DNA of 64,000 nt from contig CAADRB010000066.1 of the NCBI GenBank assembly GCA_900708905.1, positions 528,709 through 592,708 of the forward strand. The letters are read 5' to 3'. How positions within the stretch are numbered: position 1 is the first letter of the stretch; each line of letters starts with the position of its first letter. Below are positions 1 through 10,803 of this stretch, one piece after another. Under the pieces are notes generated by a model, which was given only the letters and a program-made list of their open reading frames with translations, searched no databases and was not told where the DNA came from. A program made the translations under genes and the position numbers. Source of the stretch: Hymenolepis diminuta (Eukaryota > Platyhelminthes > Cestoda > Cyclophyllidea > Hymenolepididae).

Positions 1-2529
1 AATCGACTAAAAATGGCCACATTAGAAAAATTGAGACTCTTAAAATATCTTATCTTATATTTTTCTTAGCTATCATGCCACAATTTTTTATCCACGTAGT
101 CAAAACTATGGAACACAATCCGGATCAAAGAAAAAACCCCATGTTGAATCTATTAAGTTATGATTCTCTTTAAAATGAAATTTTAATGCATTCATTAGCA
201 AGAAAAAACGTTGAAAAAGTCCAACTCTGATAAAATTGTCAATTAGATGCATGCCACAGCATTCACCACATTTTTCATTCTACTAATTCCTCTTGACAAC
301 TCAAAAACTTTCCATCTTCTCTTTCAAATTTCTTCCCTCCCTTCTTTCTCTCCTTCCATCTTCTTCTCTTCTTCCGTCTAATCACATTCCCATCCCCAAG
401 TCACTTTGATCATAGCAAGCAAGGATGCAAATTGATGAGGACCATCGCGTTAATTAGAAACACACGCACTCAAGGGAAAGGGCTAAAGGAATCTAATAAA
501 GTGAGCTTCGCCCACCATTAGACGGAACTATCATCCCAAATCCTCTTTCCCCTCACCTCCCTTATACACTCCATTACCATAAACTTGCTCGAAATGGGAA
601 GGAGTTGATTGGAGAGCATTTTTATTGTGATGATAGTGGGAGGAGTACTCAAGGCGGGGTTTTCGAAGAGCAGGAGAGGTAGGAGATTGCATGTCCTTCA
701 GTCCTCTTTTTATTCGTGGGGGATTAATTGACCGATAGAAAGAAAGTTGCATACTTTCCTATGTTGTTTTGGAAGCTGCACTGATTATTGGTTCCTATCT
801 CCCTCCCTTTATCCCTACCTACGTTTCATATTACTTTCCCCTTCCGATAAGTGACGATAGGAAAATGGGTAGATGGAGGGGAGGGGGGGGGGGGAAGGAG
901 AGGAAACTGAAGTGGGTTTCAAATTAACCACTATGGGATCTTAATTATCTCTACAATAGATGTTTTCATATGCAAATTAGAGGAAAGTGTCTTGCCTCAA
1001 TTTTATAGGGATTAGAGGAGTTTAGAAGGGATTTGTGAGTCGGAGGGTCATCACTCTTGCTCTCTTAATCGTAAATTGCTAAATTTAAACAAAATAAGGA
1101 AGTTTTAATAATAATAACAATAAAATTGAGATTGGAATACAATCTTCTTGTTAGGACTTTAAGATTATTGATATAAATCCTGACGCAGCCTGTTTAATTT
1201 TTCAGAGAACCTCATTTTTTCCATATTCTTCCTAAGATAAGAAATACTGTAACCAAACGATTTCAATTAGAAAGCATAAGTGCGTAAACTATTTTATTAA
1301 TAACTCTGTTTTTGCGCTTAGTTAGGCACTATGTTTCTTGCATGTTTGTCGATTTTCAGATTATTGGATCTTTAAAAACAGTGGAGTTTAGTGCTTTTAG
1401 AAGGCGTATTTTTGCGTATTATTCGCAACTAGTTGCTACGACATTTATAATGAAGAATACGTTTAAATAACTTTATAAGGACAAAGATTAACAAGTTCCA
1501 ATTTAGCCCTCTGGATATCATCTAATAGTTTTTGCTTATTATGAATGCATACGATCGGACAAATTTAGGTTCACTTTGAATTAATTCTATTTGACTCCAT
1601 TACGCTCAGAACGCCTTTGCTAGTCTCAAATAACTGTTCATGCAAAAAGATTGAAACTAAGTAAATTGATATAACTAACCATTTGATTATATCAGCTTGC
1701 CAACAAGCCTTTGATATCAAATCACAAACACTAGGCCTTGATGTATTTAAACATTAAAATGCAATCCCATTACTTTCGAAAAAAGGAGAACTCAATGCTC
1801 TCAGAATTCAGATAAATTGAGACTTAAATTTCGACACTTTCGTGTATATTTCTTTTTAATACCTTCCTTGTTTCACCTCTCACTGAACGATTTTGCCATT
1901 TAGTATATTAAAACGCTATCTCAAGAATACAACTTGTAACAGTTTTTCATTGACATGGGTCATAATGTTAATAAGGATAAAGGGACATTATTTTGATAAA
2001 AATAAATGAAGCTGCGAAGGAATCTAAATTTCACAGAAAGCATAGACTTCTTACCAGGATTTAAACTTCAAAATACATCTTTCTTCAAGATATAGAGAGA
2101 TTATTAAAGGCAGAGTAAAACAGTTCTCCATTGAGTAAAACTGTAGATTATGTGAAATAGTGGAAACATTATCATGATAGGCTTGTTTGTCTAAATGTTA
2201 AAATGTCATAATTATCGCCATTTTTAACCCTAGATGTCATTCTGATTATTGTTGATGGACAGTTGTTAATAATATAGGATTTTGGAATGCCGAAATTAAA
2301 AGAAATACTTCCTTTGCGTATGCATTTATTAACAAAATTTAAATTACTTTGCCTATAAAATAGTTATTTACATTTTTTGAGTGTTGGGCTGATAAAGTTA
2401 ATTTAATTAAGTATTTTATTATTCCCCATAATTTAGTTGACTCAAGTTGGCATTTAATCGAAATTAGGAGAAAGTGAAGGAGCATGGATAAATTTAATTT
2501 AAACAAAATTTGAAAATCTAAGTGCTTAC
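1..2529. other. Intron and/or downstream part of the protocadherin gene; no recognisable exon
   Basis: The protocadherin exon to the right ends at a splice donor (GTAAG on the minus strand, plus 2525-2529), so this stretch begins as intron. I looked on the minus strand for the rest of cadherin repeat 6, further DxNDxxP motifs, a membrane helix and a cytoplasmic tail, and found none. A 73-codon minus-strand open frame at 531-752 shows no cadherin features. The region is AT-rich, with a pyrimidine-rich tract at about 308-380 and a 12-G run at 883-894. Confidence 0.6.
2525..2529 (-). other. Splice donor ending the protocadherin exon
   Basis: The minus strand reads AGG|GTAAGC here. The open frame past this point (Val-Ser-Thr-stop) does not continue the cadherin repeat, so splicing is the simplest reading. 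Confidence 0.8.
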
Positions 2530-4686
2530 CCTAAGGTCATCCATATGGTAAGTAAATTCCGCACTTTGACCCTGATCTTTGTCATGGGCAATCACCTTCA
2601 AAATCACTTCACCGACGGCAATATTCTCTAGAACACTAATATTGTACTCCTTCTGCTCAAACTCTGGTGCGTGATCATTTCTATCGAGGATTCGAACCAT
2701 GACTTTGGCGCTGGCACTTCGTTGAGGCATTCCGTGATCTTTAACGACAACACCAAACTTAATTAAATCCTGTTTCTCACGATCGAATGATTCTTTTGTA
2801 TAGAGGTTTCCTGAGGATTGATCAAGATTGAAGTACCGCTGGCCGGTTTGATCGATTTCATAGATGAGTGGGGTTCGAAGACCAGTATTCCAGGAAACCT
2901 GTTCATCTGCATCTGTGGCATTTAAACGGTAAAGAAGTTCTCCAGGTGGATTATTTTCTGGAACTGTGATTTCAATCATGTCACTGTGAAACATTGGGTC
3001 ATTGTCGTTTTCATCTGTCACTGTGACAAGGATCCTTTGAATACCCGTCTTGGCAAATGCTACTGGGTGTGCATGATCTACACAGATTATTGTCACTCGA
3101 TGCAATGGAGAGTCTTCACGATCTAATACAACTTTCGTGACTAGCTGAAGCTCCTTGATCTTGGCGCTTTTATCCCCAATTGATTCGAGATCGAATTTGG
3201 CGTTGTCAACCTTGCAAGTGACCATTCCGTTACCTCCAGAATCGGCGTCTGTGACAGTGACAAAGGCAACGAGGGTTCCAGGCGGAAGGTTCTCTTGGAC
3301 TGAAGGCCTTGGTGGATTACTTCGACTCGCTAAATCGACTGTTTTTATCACCGGCGCTTCATCATTAATATCTTCAATATGAGCACTCACTGTTGTGGTG
3401 CTAGAATAAGAAATATCCTGCCCGTTATCAGAGGATATCACCAGAAATTCCATAACTCCATGAGATTCTGGAGGTAGGCTGTCTGCATCCAGTGGGTTAA
3501 CGATCGATATTATTCCAGTAGTTGAATCAATCGCAAAAGGAAAGCGAGATATTTTCACTGGTCCAATAGGTCGAATTTCATAGCGAATTTTGCCATTATC
3601 ACCAATATCCTTATCATGAGCAATAATTTGAGTCACACGAGTGCCAACAGGAAAATCTTCCTTCAGCTTTACTTCCACTGTATGATCAACTTCAGGAACA
3701 TGGTCGTTGACATCACCTACTAGAATTGTGACAGTTAGACTTGCAGAATGTGGAAGAAGGTTAGCATGTTTGTTGTATAGAGATGCTGGACCGCCAGAAT
3801 TCACTCCATCGACAGCAACCAAATTAAGATGATATTCAGCCACAGCTTCTCTATCAAGCTTTTGTCGAAGTTGTAGCTTAGGTTTCATGTTAGCAATATC
3901 CGGTTCTCCAGAGGTATCATATGTCGGATTCCGACTGCCTTCACAGCTTCCAAGTCTAATAGCAAACAGGTCATGAATATTTCCGTTCATTGTGGAATCT
4001 CCTTTCCCAGTTGATTCTATCCGATATTCTTGAATTCCATATTGACCTGAATCTTCATCAAACGCCATAGGGAGGTCAAAACATGTATCGGTGCCCGTAC
4101 TTTCCGGGATAGTAATGGAAATCGACCTTTGCATTGGTCGATAAAGTCCACCGTAGGTAGGAAAGTTATCCTTTAAGAGAAATCTCGGTGCACAGTCATT
4201 GAGATCATGAATGGTTACCTCAGTGGAACTGAAGGCCATCCGATTTTCATGCAGAGCACTTCCATTTTCACTTAACTGATAGACAACTCGAAAAGAGAGC
4301 TTACATGTCTTTGCTGTACGTCGAAAGTAGCTACCATCTGGAAGTTGAATTGGTGTCGAACCCCTGTCAATTTCAGAATCACAGCATAGTCGCTCATTCT
4401 GACACAACGTGTCACGATCAAGATGTTTCTTGAGAGTTATCCTTCCGTTTGTTGGAGATATCCCAAAGTATTCATTTATTGCCAAATTTGCAACCACAAT
4501 TTTGAAATTTGAGGCGTCAACGGAAAGTCCTAATTCTTGAGCAACGTCAGTAACTAGAGAACCAACGGGTTGTTCCTCAAAAATATCAACTGAAAGAATA
4601 TTTCTAGGTGATTCTGAAGTTGAGACAAGAATTGGTAGAATAGCCAGCAAAATCTGTAAAAATATCATGGTCATTTTTATTGCCAT
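2530..4686 (-). CDS. Protocadherin-type cadherin, first coding exon (5' part of gene)
   Basis: This exon encodes the N-terminal 719 residues of a cell-surface, calcium-dependent adhesion protein. Residues 5-24 form a hydrophobic signal peptide. Repeat ends are marked by DxNDxxP-type calcium motifs at about residues 161-167, 325-331, 439-445, 558-564 and 668-674. That gives five full extracellular cadherin repeats, with a sixth cut off after about 45 residues. Other calcium-site motifs are visible: PEST/QENLPPG/PENNPPGE, DxD (HDKD, TDADSG) and LDRE. The repeat-2 motif PMAFDEDSGQYGIQEY is typical of protocadherins. Repeat 1 has an enlarged loop with Cys95, Cys101, Cys102 and Cys128. The frame would stop three codons past a GTAAG donor at 2525-2529; splicing there leaves phase 0 and exactly 719 codons. 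The start Met at 4684-4686 opens the signal peptide, though Met5 or Met7 are possible. The membrane helix and cytoplasmic tail are missing, so they lie in exons not seen here. Family assignment is firm; orthology to a particular vertebrate protocadherin is not. Confidence 0.93.
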
Positions 4687-4811
4687 GTAAAATCTTCTAA
4701 ATCCGTATTGGCATGCTGTCCGAGGGACTAATTATGTCCTTGAATTAACCATTTTTATCTATATCATCTTTTTATATGGGTGTTGGTTTAGCCATGCAAT
4801 TTTTTACACTC

Positions 4812-4906
4812 TCATTGGCAGAAATTTGCTTTGCTGAACCCAATGGAATATTAACTTGAATCGTTTCTGTCCAGCCACTGCTGATTGGTCCGTTAGTGAC
4901 CAATCA
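4812..4906 (-). promoter_or_regulatory. Cluster of CCAAT boxes upstream of the protocadherin
   Basis: Four CCAAT pentamers in either orientation occur within 92 bp: ATTGG at 4814-4818, CCAAT at 4840-4844, ATTGG inside GATTGGTC at 4883-4890, and CCAAT inside GACCAATC at 4898-4905. The last two are perfect 8-bp inverted repeats around a 7-bp spacer. They lie 128-220 bp upstream of the protocadherin start codon, a normal place for NF-Y-type promoter elements. The promoter role is inferred from position and motif; no transcription start was identified. Confidence 0.45.
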
Positions 4907-7900
4907 AAAGGCAATGAGTTATGGGTGTAGTGAAATATCTGATGACACATTTTTAAGAGAAAAGTAAGGGAAACAATAGTAATTATCCTGTTGACATGAC
5001 AAATTTAGGATTTTTAGGTTTGTTCTTTGATTAGAAATCTGTGGTACTTCCGATATTAGTCCCAACAGCTCTTTAAAATTCGGAGCAATTACGATTTATT
5101 TTGAATTCAGAACCACTCATTTCCTAATCCTATTTTTTTGTTCTAATTAGATAAAACAAATGCATGATAGAATCGAAAATCAAGTAGACTAGATAAATCT
5201 GTCGGATTGGAGAACTTGATAAATTTTCGGTGACAATTCTCCATCTCTTTCATTTATTTGAACCTTGCTGGTGAACTAAAAGGGCTAAAATTTGTCAAAA
5301 GCTATCAGTTATCACAGTTTTTCTTTGATCCTGACATATTAAGATTTAATTTCATCTGTATTTTAATACTTTAGGAAAATCGTAGTCCATTTTGAAGCAG
5401 CTGAATGACGGTCTCGATAATGATGAAAAAATCCTGATAGTTTTTTATTTTAATAAGAAAGAGAAACCCCAAATCACATCAGTTACATTCCTCTTCATGT
5501 CGTCTGCATGTCCATTCGGTATAACCTTTAGTAACTCTATAAATAAATGTGACACTGCTGTCAAAATTCATCTACACAAATAAAGTGGTCACGCAGTTTC
5601 ACTGACTTTTCGCAGGTCAGTTATAATTAACTTTATCATGCATTTTAAACTCTAAAACCTCAGTGTGTTTCAAACGCTGGACTTGATCAGAGGATGGGTA
5701 TCCTGGAGCTATACTAATGAGAAACTCACGTTCTACCAACTCCCTTCTTGACCGAGATTAACCTTTTATTTGGCTATCTAATTTCCAGGATGTGCACCCA
5801 CGAGGAACGATATCAGGATATTTGACTTAGTAGAGTTGCATGTTAACTTCTAACGATTTCTGATACTGATTAACTGATTTACAAACCTAAAATTTAAGGA
5901 GGATAAAATTGATAAATGGCAGTGGAATTTAGGCAGACCGCCGTATTTAGAGTTAGTTGTCAAAACACCTCTAATGCTGAATTTTGGCCGAACGTAAAAG
6001 ATTAAAATTAAGTGATGGTTATTTATTACCATCATACAAACTTGAGATAAACATTTTTGAATAAAATACCATCTATCCCCTCTTTTCGAAACCACAGATA
6101 GGGAAAGATATGCATTATTGTATATAAATCTGAACTTTATAAAAACTTTAAAAGGAAAACTTCGATTAAATAAACAAACATATTTAAATTCAAAGACTCA
6201 TCTATTCAAATTTGTAAAAAGTTTCATGCTGTATAGGTTAAATTTATTCGCAAAACTTTTCAGATTAAAATTTATAATTATCAGTAAGTAATCACATTTT
6301 TTGGTAACCTAGATCCACGGGACATTCATTTAATTGTATAAGGGAACCCAATAGGACTTAGATTGGCAAATATTTATTTAATGACTAGGAGGAAGGGGTA
6401 TTTTCAATCAGCATTAAGTAACAATTAGTATTTCTCATTTAAACTCTATTAAACCCGTCTGAACTATATAGTTAGATGCTCCTTATTTTGCTCTCATAGT
6501 AGTCATCCCATCGGAATATATTGTCATATTCCATGCATTAAGCTAGCTATTAAGGCTTCAAACAAATAAATAAATAGATAATAGACATAAGTCATTGCTG
6601 ATTAAGAACTTAAAGTCCATCCAGAAAGTGACGCTTAATGCCAAGTTAAGACTTATAAAATCCATATTTTGGCTAGACTTGCTAATTGATAAATCGAAAA
6701 CAAATTGTGAACCAGTAAGTTTATAATAGAAGCTTAATTTAAGCCAAATTCTTGGATTAACTTTAAAGAACACTATTTATCCCAACTACTTGAAATAAAT
6801 TAGACATTAAATCTCGAATCAAGACAGGGAGGAAAGTCTGATTTATGAAAAAAACAGCTGAGCTGTTTAGAATGCGTGGTGTGGTTTGTTCAGTCTCAGG
6901 AGATTTAACATCTCAATTTCCCTCTCTCATTGACAAAAAAGTCTCAAGTTGAATTTTACGCCTGATTGCAAATTGAGATAGCTAGTCGTGTTAGTAGTCG
7001 GCGCCATAACTCCTGATTTCTTATGAGACATAAAGTGCAAACTGGTCGTCCTACCCAAAAATCACAATTTGTAGTTTGAGGGAAAAATGAGGTATCCTAA
7101 TCTATCCGATAGAAATATCAAAAGTTGAGCCACTTTTAATTCGATTCTTAGCGCAATAAAATGAAAGAATTTTGAATAAGTATAGCTTTTGTCATTAAGC
7201 TGTCATTGAACTCCAAAAAATTCATTTTCTATTTTAAATGAGTGCATATTTAGATATTTTCGATCCCTGTTTGAGGTATGCATCAAGTGTATGCATTTTT
7301 GAGGTTGAAGAATGGTATCTAAAATTTCACTTATTTGAAATTGTGGGAGCGAAATTCGATGAGTTCACCTATGAATTTAAGATTTCACTGGAAATTTCGC
7401 CTTAAATGATGTCACCTTGGCATGAAATATGTGAAACCGTGAGATAAATTTCAAATTTTTCGAAAAAAATTGAAATGCAAGTAAGTAGCATTGCAAATAA
7501 AGGCCGAAATTTCTTCGCAATGGTGCATTTTATAAATTATTTCCAATTCATTAAAGAGAGAATGTGTACATTTGTAGCTGTCCATGTTTAAGATATTAAG
7601 TAGTGGCATCAACAGCATCTTAATGACTACGAAGTTAGTATATAGTATAGGCTAAAATTTCCAGCTAATACAGATGTCTCACTGTTTCTAGTACTATTGT
7701 GATTTAGGCATGTTTGATGCTGAGAACTAAACGGAACATAGGAACAACTTTCCCTCGAAGCGCAAGAAATGTAAAATTAAGATGACTTACTACCCGAAAA
7801 AGACGTTGAAAATTACGGCTGCATAAAAACCTGAGCCAAACATAAAATCCACAAATCTTTCGAGGGAAATATATCTTGTATTTGGTCAAAAATGGCATAG

Positions 7901-8435
7901 CAATATGTTTACCATTGGATATTTTTCAAAAACGAATTCATTTACATTATTACAACTAAATTAACAGAATTCTAAATCCTAAAAGGAGCATTGGGTCAAA
8001 ATTTCCAGAACGGCGGTAAAAATTTTTCGTATGTTTCGTATGACATAACTACGTGATTTGTCAAGCCTAGTTTGTAAGGAGTCCATTGTTAAATACCCCA
8101 TATATAATTGCTATATTTATTTGCCTGCTAGAATAAAATACCATAAGTAGTACCTTACTTTCGGATTGCAATTTGATAAAACAATAAGTTTTACAACGTT
8201 CTCATGGTATTGTAGATTGGAGGTGATCTTTGCCTTGCCTTAATGAAATAATTAACCGTTAACAGTTCCAAAATATTAAATTCATCAAAATATCCTTCTA
8301 ATTTTTTAATACGTTTTGAAGGATATTTCTAATGGCATGCCCTGAAGCGTTTTGTTTTCAGTTTTCAAATCAGAACAGAATTCTCAATTATTTAGCTTTA
8401 AAACACTTATAATCTGTCCCCTCCACCTCCACTAC
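4907..8435. other. Intergenic DNA with one SINE-like copy, otherwise unassigned
   Basis: Apart from the repeat copy at 5698-5850, I see only AT-rich sequence with short chance frames. The short frames at 5392-5583, 5850-6095, 6558-6773 and 7704-7898 have no recognisable domain. A local GC-richer patch near 6990-7060 was read on both strands without a convincing exon. Confidence 0.5.
5698..5850 (-). repeat. SINE-like dispersed repeat, copy A
   Basis: This copy shares an ordered series of blocks with copies at 12999, 52792 and 53984. In plus-strand order: GTATCCTGGAGCTAT, TAATGAGAAACTCACG, CTTGACCGAGATTAA, GTGCACCC, and TTGACTTAG followed by GCATGTTAAC. The right-hand end corresponds to the tRNA-like head seen better in the 12999 copy, so the element points to the minus strand. 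It is heavily decayed. Boundaries are approximate and no target-site duplication was identified. Confidence 0.5.
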
Positions 8436-8573
8436 CTCCAGTAAGTCCAACACAATAGCGCGCAATCGAGTCGAGAATGCCTGAATTGCGTGACCTGTGG
8501 TGTAGGAAGAGCTCGCACAATCAAACAATTTTAGACCAACATGATGGTCCCACATATTCACATATAAACTTTT
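8436..8573 (-). CDS. Candidate isolated coding exon, product unknown
   Basis: On the minus strand an acceptor (TTTATTTCCAG) opens a 138-nt segment, exactly 46 codons with no stop. It ends at a possible donor (CTGGAG|GTAGTG). The segment is clearly richer in GC and CpG than its surroundings. The peptide starts KSLYVNMWDHHVGL and ends GHAIQAFSTRLRAIVLDLLE. The last part has an amphipathic, helix-like pattern loosely reminiscent of the N-terminal module of gamma-tubulin complex proteins, but I cannot establish that. No neighbouring exon was recognised. It may be one exon of a gene with long introns between the protocadherin and TMEM245, a retained fragment of a dead gene, or a chance frame. Confidence 0.35.
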
Positions 8574-8594
8574 CTGGAAATAAATAATTATATC

Positions 8595-8631
8595 TTCAAT
8601 CTTGCTTAAATTTCAGTGCAATAAGATTGAA
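8595..8631. other. Short perfect inverted repeat (9-bp stem)
   Basis: TTCAATCTT at 8595-8603 and AAGATTGAA at 8623-8631 are exact reverse complements around a 19-nt loop. It lies just upstream of the candidate exon on the minus strand. The stem is too short for a microRNA precursor, and inverted repeats of this size are expected by chance in AT-rich DNA. Confidence 0.3.
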
Positions 8632-8639
8632 AAGGAAAT

Positions 8640-10622
8640 TTTATTCGTTAAATTTTAATTAAAACACTTGGAAGTGCGAAGAGACTTTTCTGAAGTTTCA
8701 CTTAGTGACAATATTAAAATAACTGTTGTTTATATTAACTTTATCCAGCCGCCTTAAATTATGAAGAAATGGTTTTTGCAGTAAATGCAATCATTCAAAG
8801 AAACATTGAAGTGCATTTTGTTTTATGTCTAATTAAATTTGAAAATCTGGGATTTCTAATTCAATAAAATATGATTTTTAATTAACTGTAACAACGCATT
8901 TAATGTAATTTCTTTAAGTACAAGCTTTCCCAATAAATATTCACCAATACGAATTTAAATTCAAAGAAAAATTAAAAAATAAGAAAACAAATTAAGATTT
9001 TGGACTTTCTGTTTGCATACTAGAACTCGTTGTAAGATTGTAAAATAAATTTTCACGTCACGAATGAGGTCATTAAATGTTATTAAGGAAATTTGGGAGA
9101 TCTACGTCCTTTCAATGATTTAGGCAACTGAATTTTTGTATAAGAGCTATTATTAAAACTATACCTTATATTTTTCTACCAATCTTTACTACGACGGCAG
9201 GATGCAGAACAGAATTGGCAATAAAGATGGAAGCGAGAAGCAAATAGATTAAAGAAATACAAAGCAAATGGATATATAGGCGCCGACAATGTGGTGAGTG
9301 TGTAGATGGCTGTTGATGTTAAGGGAAAAAGCACTTTTTTGCGAAATTGGTGGGTAATAGAGGGAGTAGATCGCACGGATAGAGCCATGGCAATAGTCTT
9401 AATGCACTTGGGATTGCGTCTGAAAATGATCAACCAAAGATTTGGCATTGAGTCTTGAGAGCATTGATGCTTCTAATGCACTTTGGATTAATGAATCTAA
9501 ATCTGTGGACTGGATGCGGCTGAGTTCTTTACCATCCCAGGCAGCTGAGTACAAAGAGGGAAGTTTTAGTCGGCGAAAAATTTAATTAATTTGGGGATAA
9601 GGGATAATACTACAAACATATTATTTCTAACACCTAAATTGTTAAACGGGTATTTTAAAACGTATAATTTTGTTTAAATCAAAAATAGGTTAAAATAAAA
9701 ACTTCAGGTTCAGTAGATTTAATCCTACCAAACTCCAGATTCGTAAAAAAGCAAACATTTTTATCCGTTCGACTGCCTAAACATCTTTTAAGATCAACAT
9801 GATCATAAGAATATTTGGCTCACCTAATATGCCGCACCCAAATCAATTCTATAGATAGATATTTTTAAATAATTAACTTGCTATTCTTAATCGAAAGGCC
9901 ATAAATCTCTCATCGGCTTTGGGGCGTGAAGGCTGATGCATACTAAGGGATTTTGGCTTAGTGCTCTTAGTATTTTATTATGACTTATTAAAATAATTTA
10001 TAAGTAAAAAAAGTGCTGATAATATATCTCTAGAGCAAAAACACTTACTTTACTATTAAAAGTTAATCGCCAAATTAATTACAGAAAAATTTCCATATAC
10101 AAAACGTATATTTTCGACTTATTGGAAAGAACAGTAAGAAATTGCAGAGTGAATAAGAAATCTATTCCCCTTAGAGATTACCAGATATGTAAAGGTTCAA
10201 GAATGAGCTAATTTGTAAGCTCAATATGAAGTTTAAAGTCACCAGTCTTTTCAAGTGAAAAAAAACGACTATGCATGAATACAGAAATACGCGACCAAAT
10301 CAATTCAAAAATCAGATTCTCTGGCGGATCCTCGAGCGGTTTAAGAAAGTGCTAGTAGATGCCTGACAAAAGTTGCAATTTCTAATAAAACCTTATGCAT
10401 ATTTTTCTCCGTGTTCCTTTTACGTTCAAACAAATAAATAATAAAATCATTTGGCCCTAAAATTAGTGCATTACCCTTCAATCGCGCTGTAAAAGGAATC
10501 TGGATTAAATGCCACTAATTTCATTTAAACCTTGTCTAGTATATCAGTTCAACTTGTTTTGGCCTGAACAAGTGAATACTCTGAATGAAATTTCAATGTA
10601 TAATTTGCGTTTATCCACTATT
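8640..10622. other. Intergenic DNA, nothing recognised
   Basis: This stretch is AT-rich and has no supported exon. The longest minus-strand frame, 9176-9448 (90 codons), is rich in Phe, Ser and Leu and shows no domain. No further pieces of the candidate exon's gene were found. Confidence 0.5.
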
Positions 10623-10624
10623 TA

Positions 10625-10655
10625 ACACATTGGCTGAAAAGTCCCGGGCCTAACA
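10625..10655 (+). repeat. Mariner left terminal inverted repeat
   Basis: This 31-bp sequence begins ACACATTGGCTGAAAAGTCC and is preceded by TA. It matches the reverse complement of 12021-12051 at 29 of 31 positions. Confidence 0.92.
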
Positions 10656-10803
10656 CATAGATGTCGCTAGTTTTATTGCAGTCACCCTTTTTTCAGTTAA
10701 TACTAACCTTCAAAAGACACCTGTTAAAGTTTCATGATATTCTATTCATTAGTTTGTGAGTTATTGTGCTAAGTGTGACGCTACTTTTGNTATTTTCAAA
10801 ACA

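Noticed and set aside
531..752. Minus-strand frame considered as a downstream protocadherin exon
   Set aside because: It has no cadherin, membrane or recognisable tail motif and no convincing acceptor with matching phase 0.
6990..7060. GC-richer patch read as a possible exon on the minus strand (QELWRRLLTRLA)
   Set aside because: The frame is short, the acceptor is poor and no donor fits. It was not retained as a feature.
8616..8623. A second ATTGCAC seed-like match near the candidate exon, in a 9-bp stem
   Set aside because: The stem is short and the seed lies in the loop, so it is not a microRNA structure.
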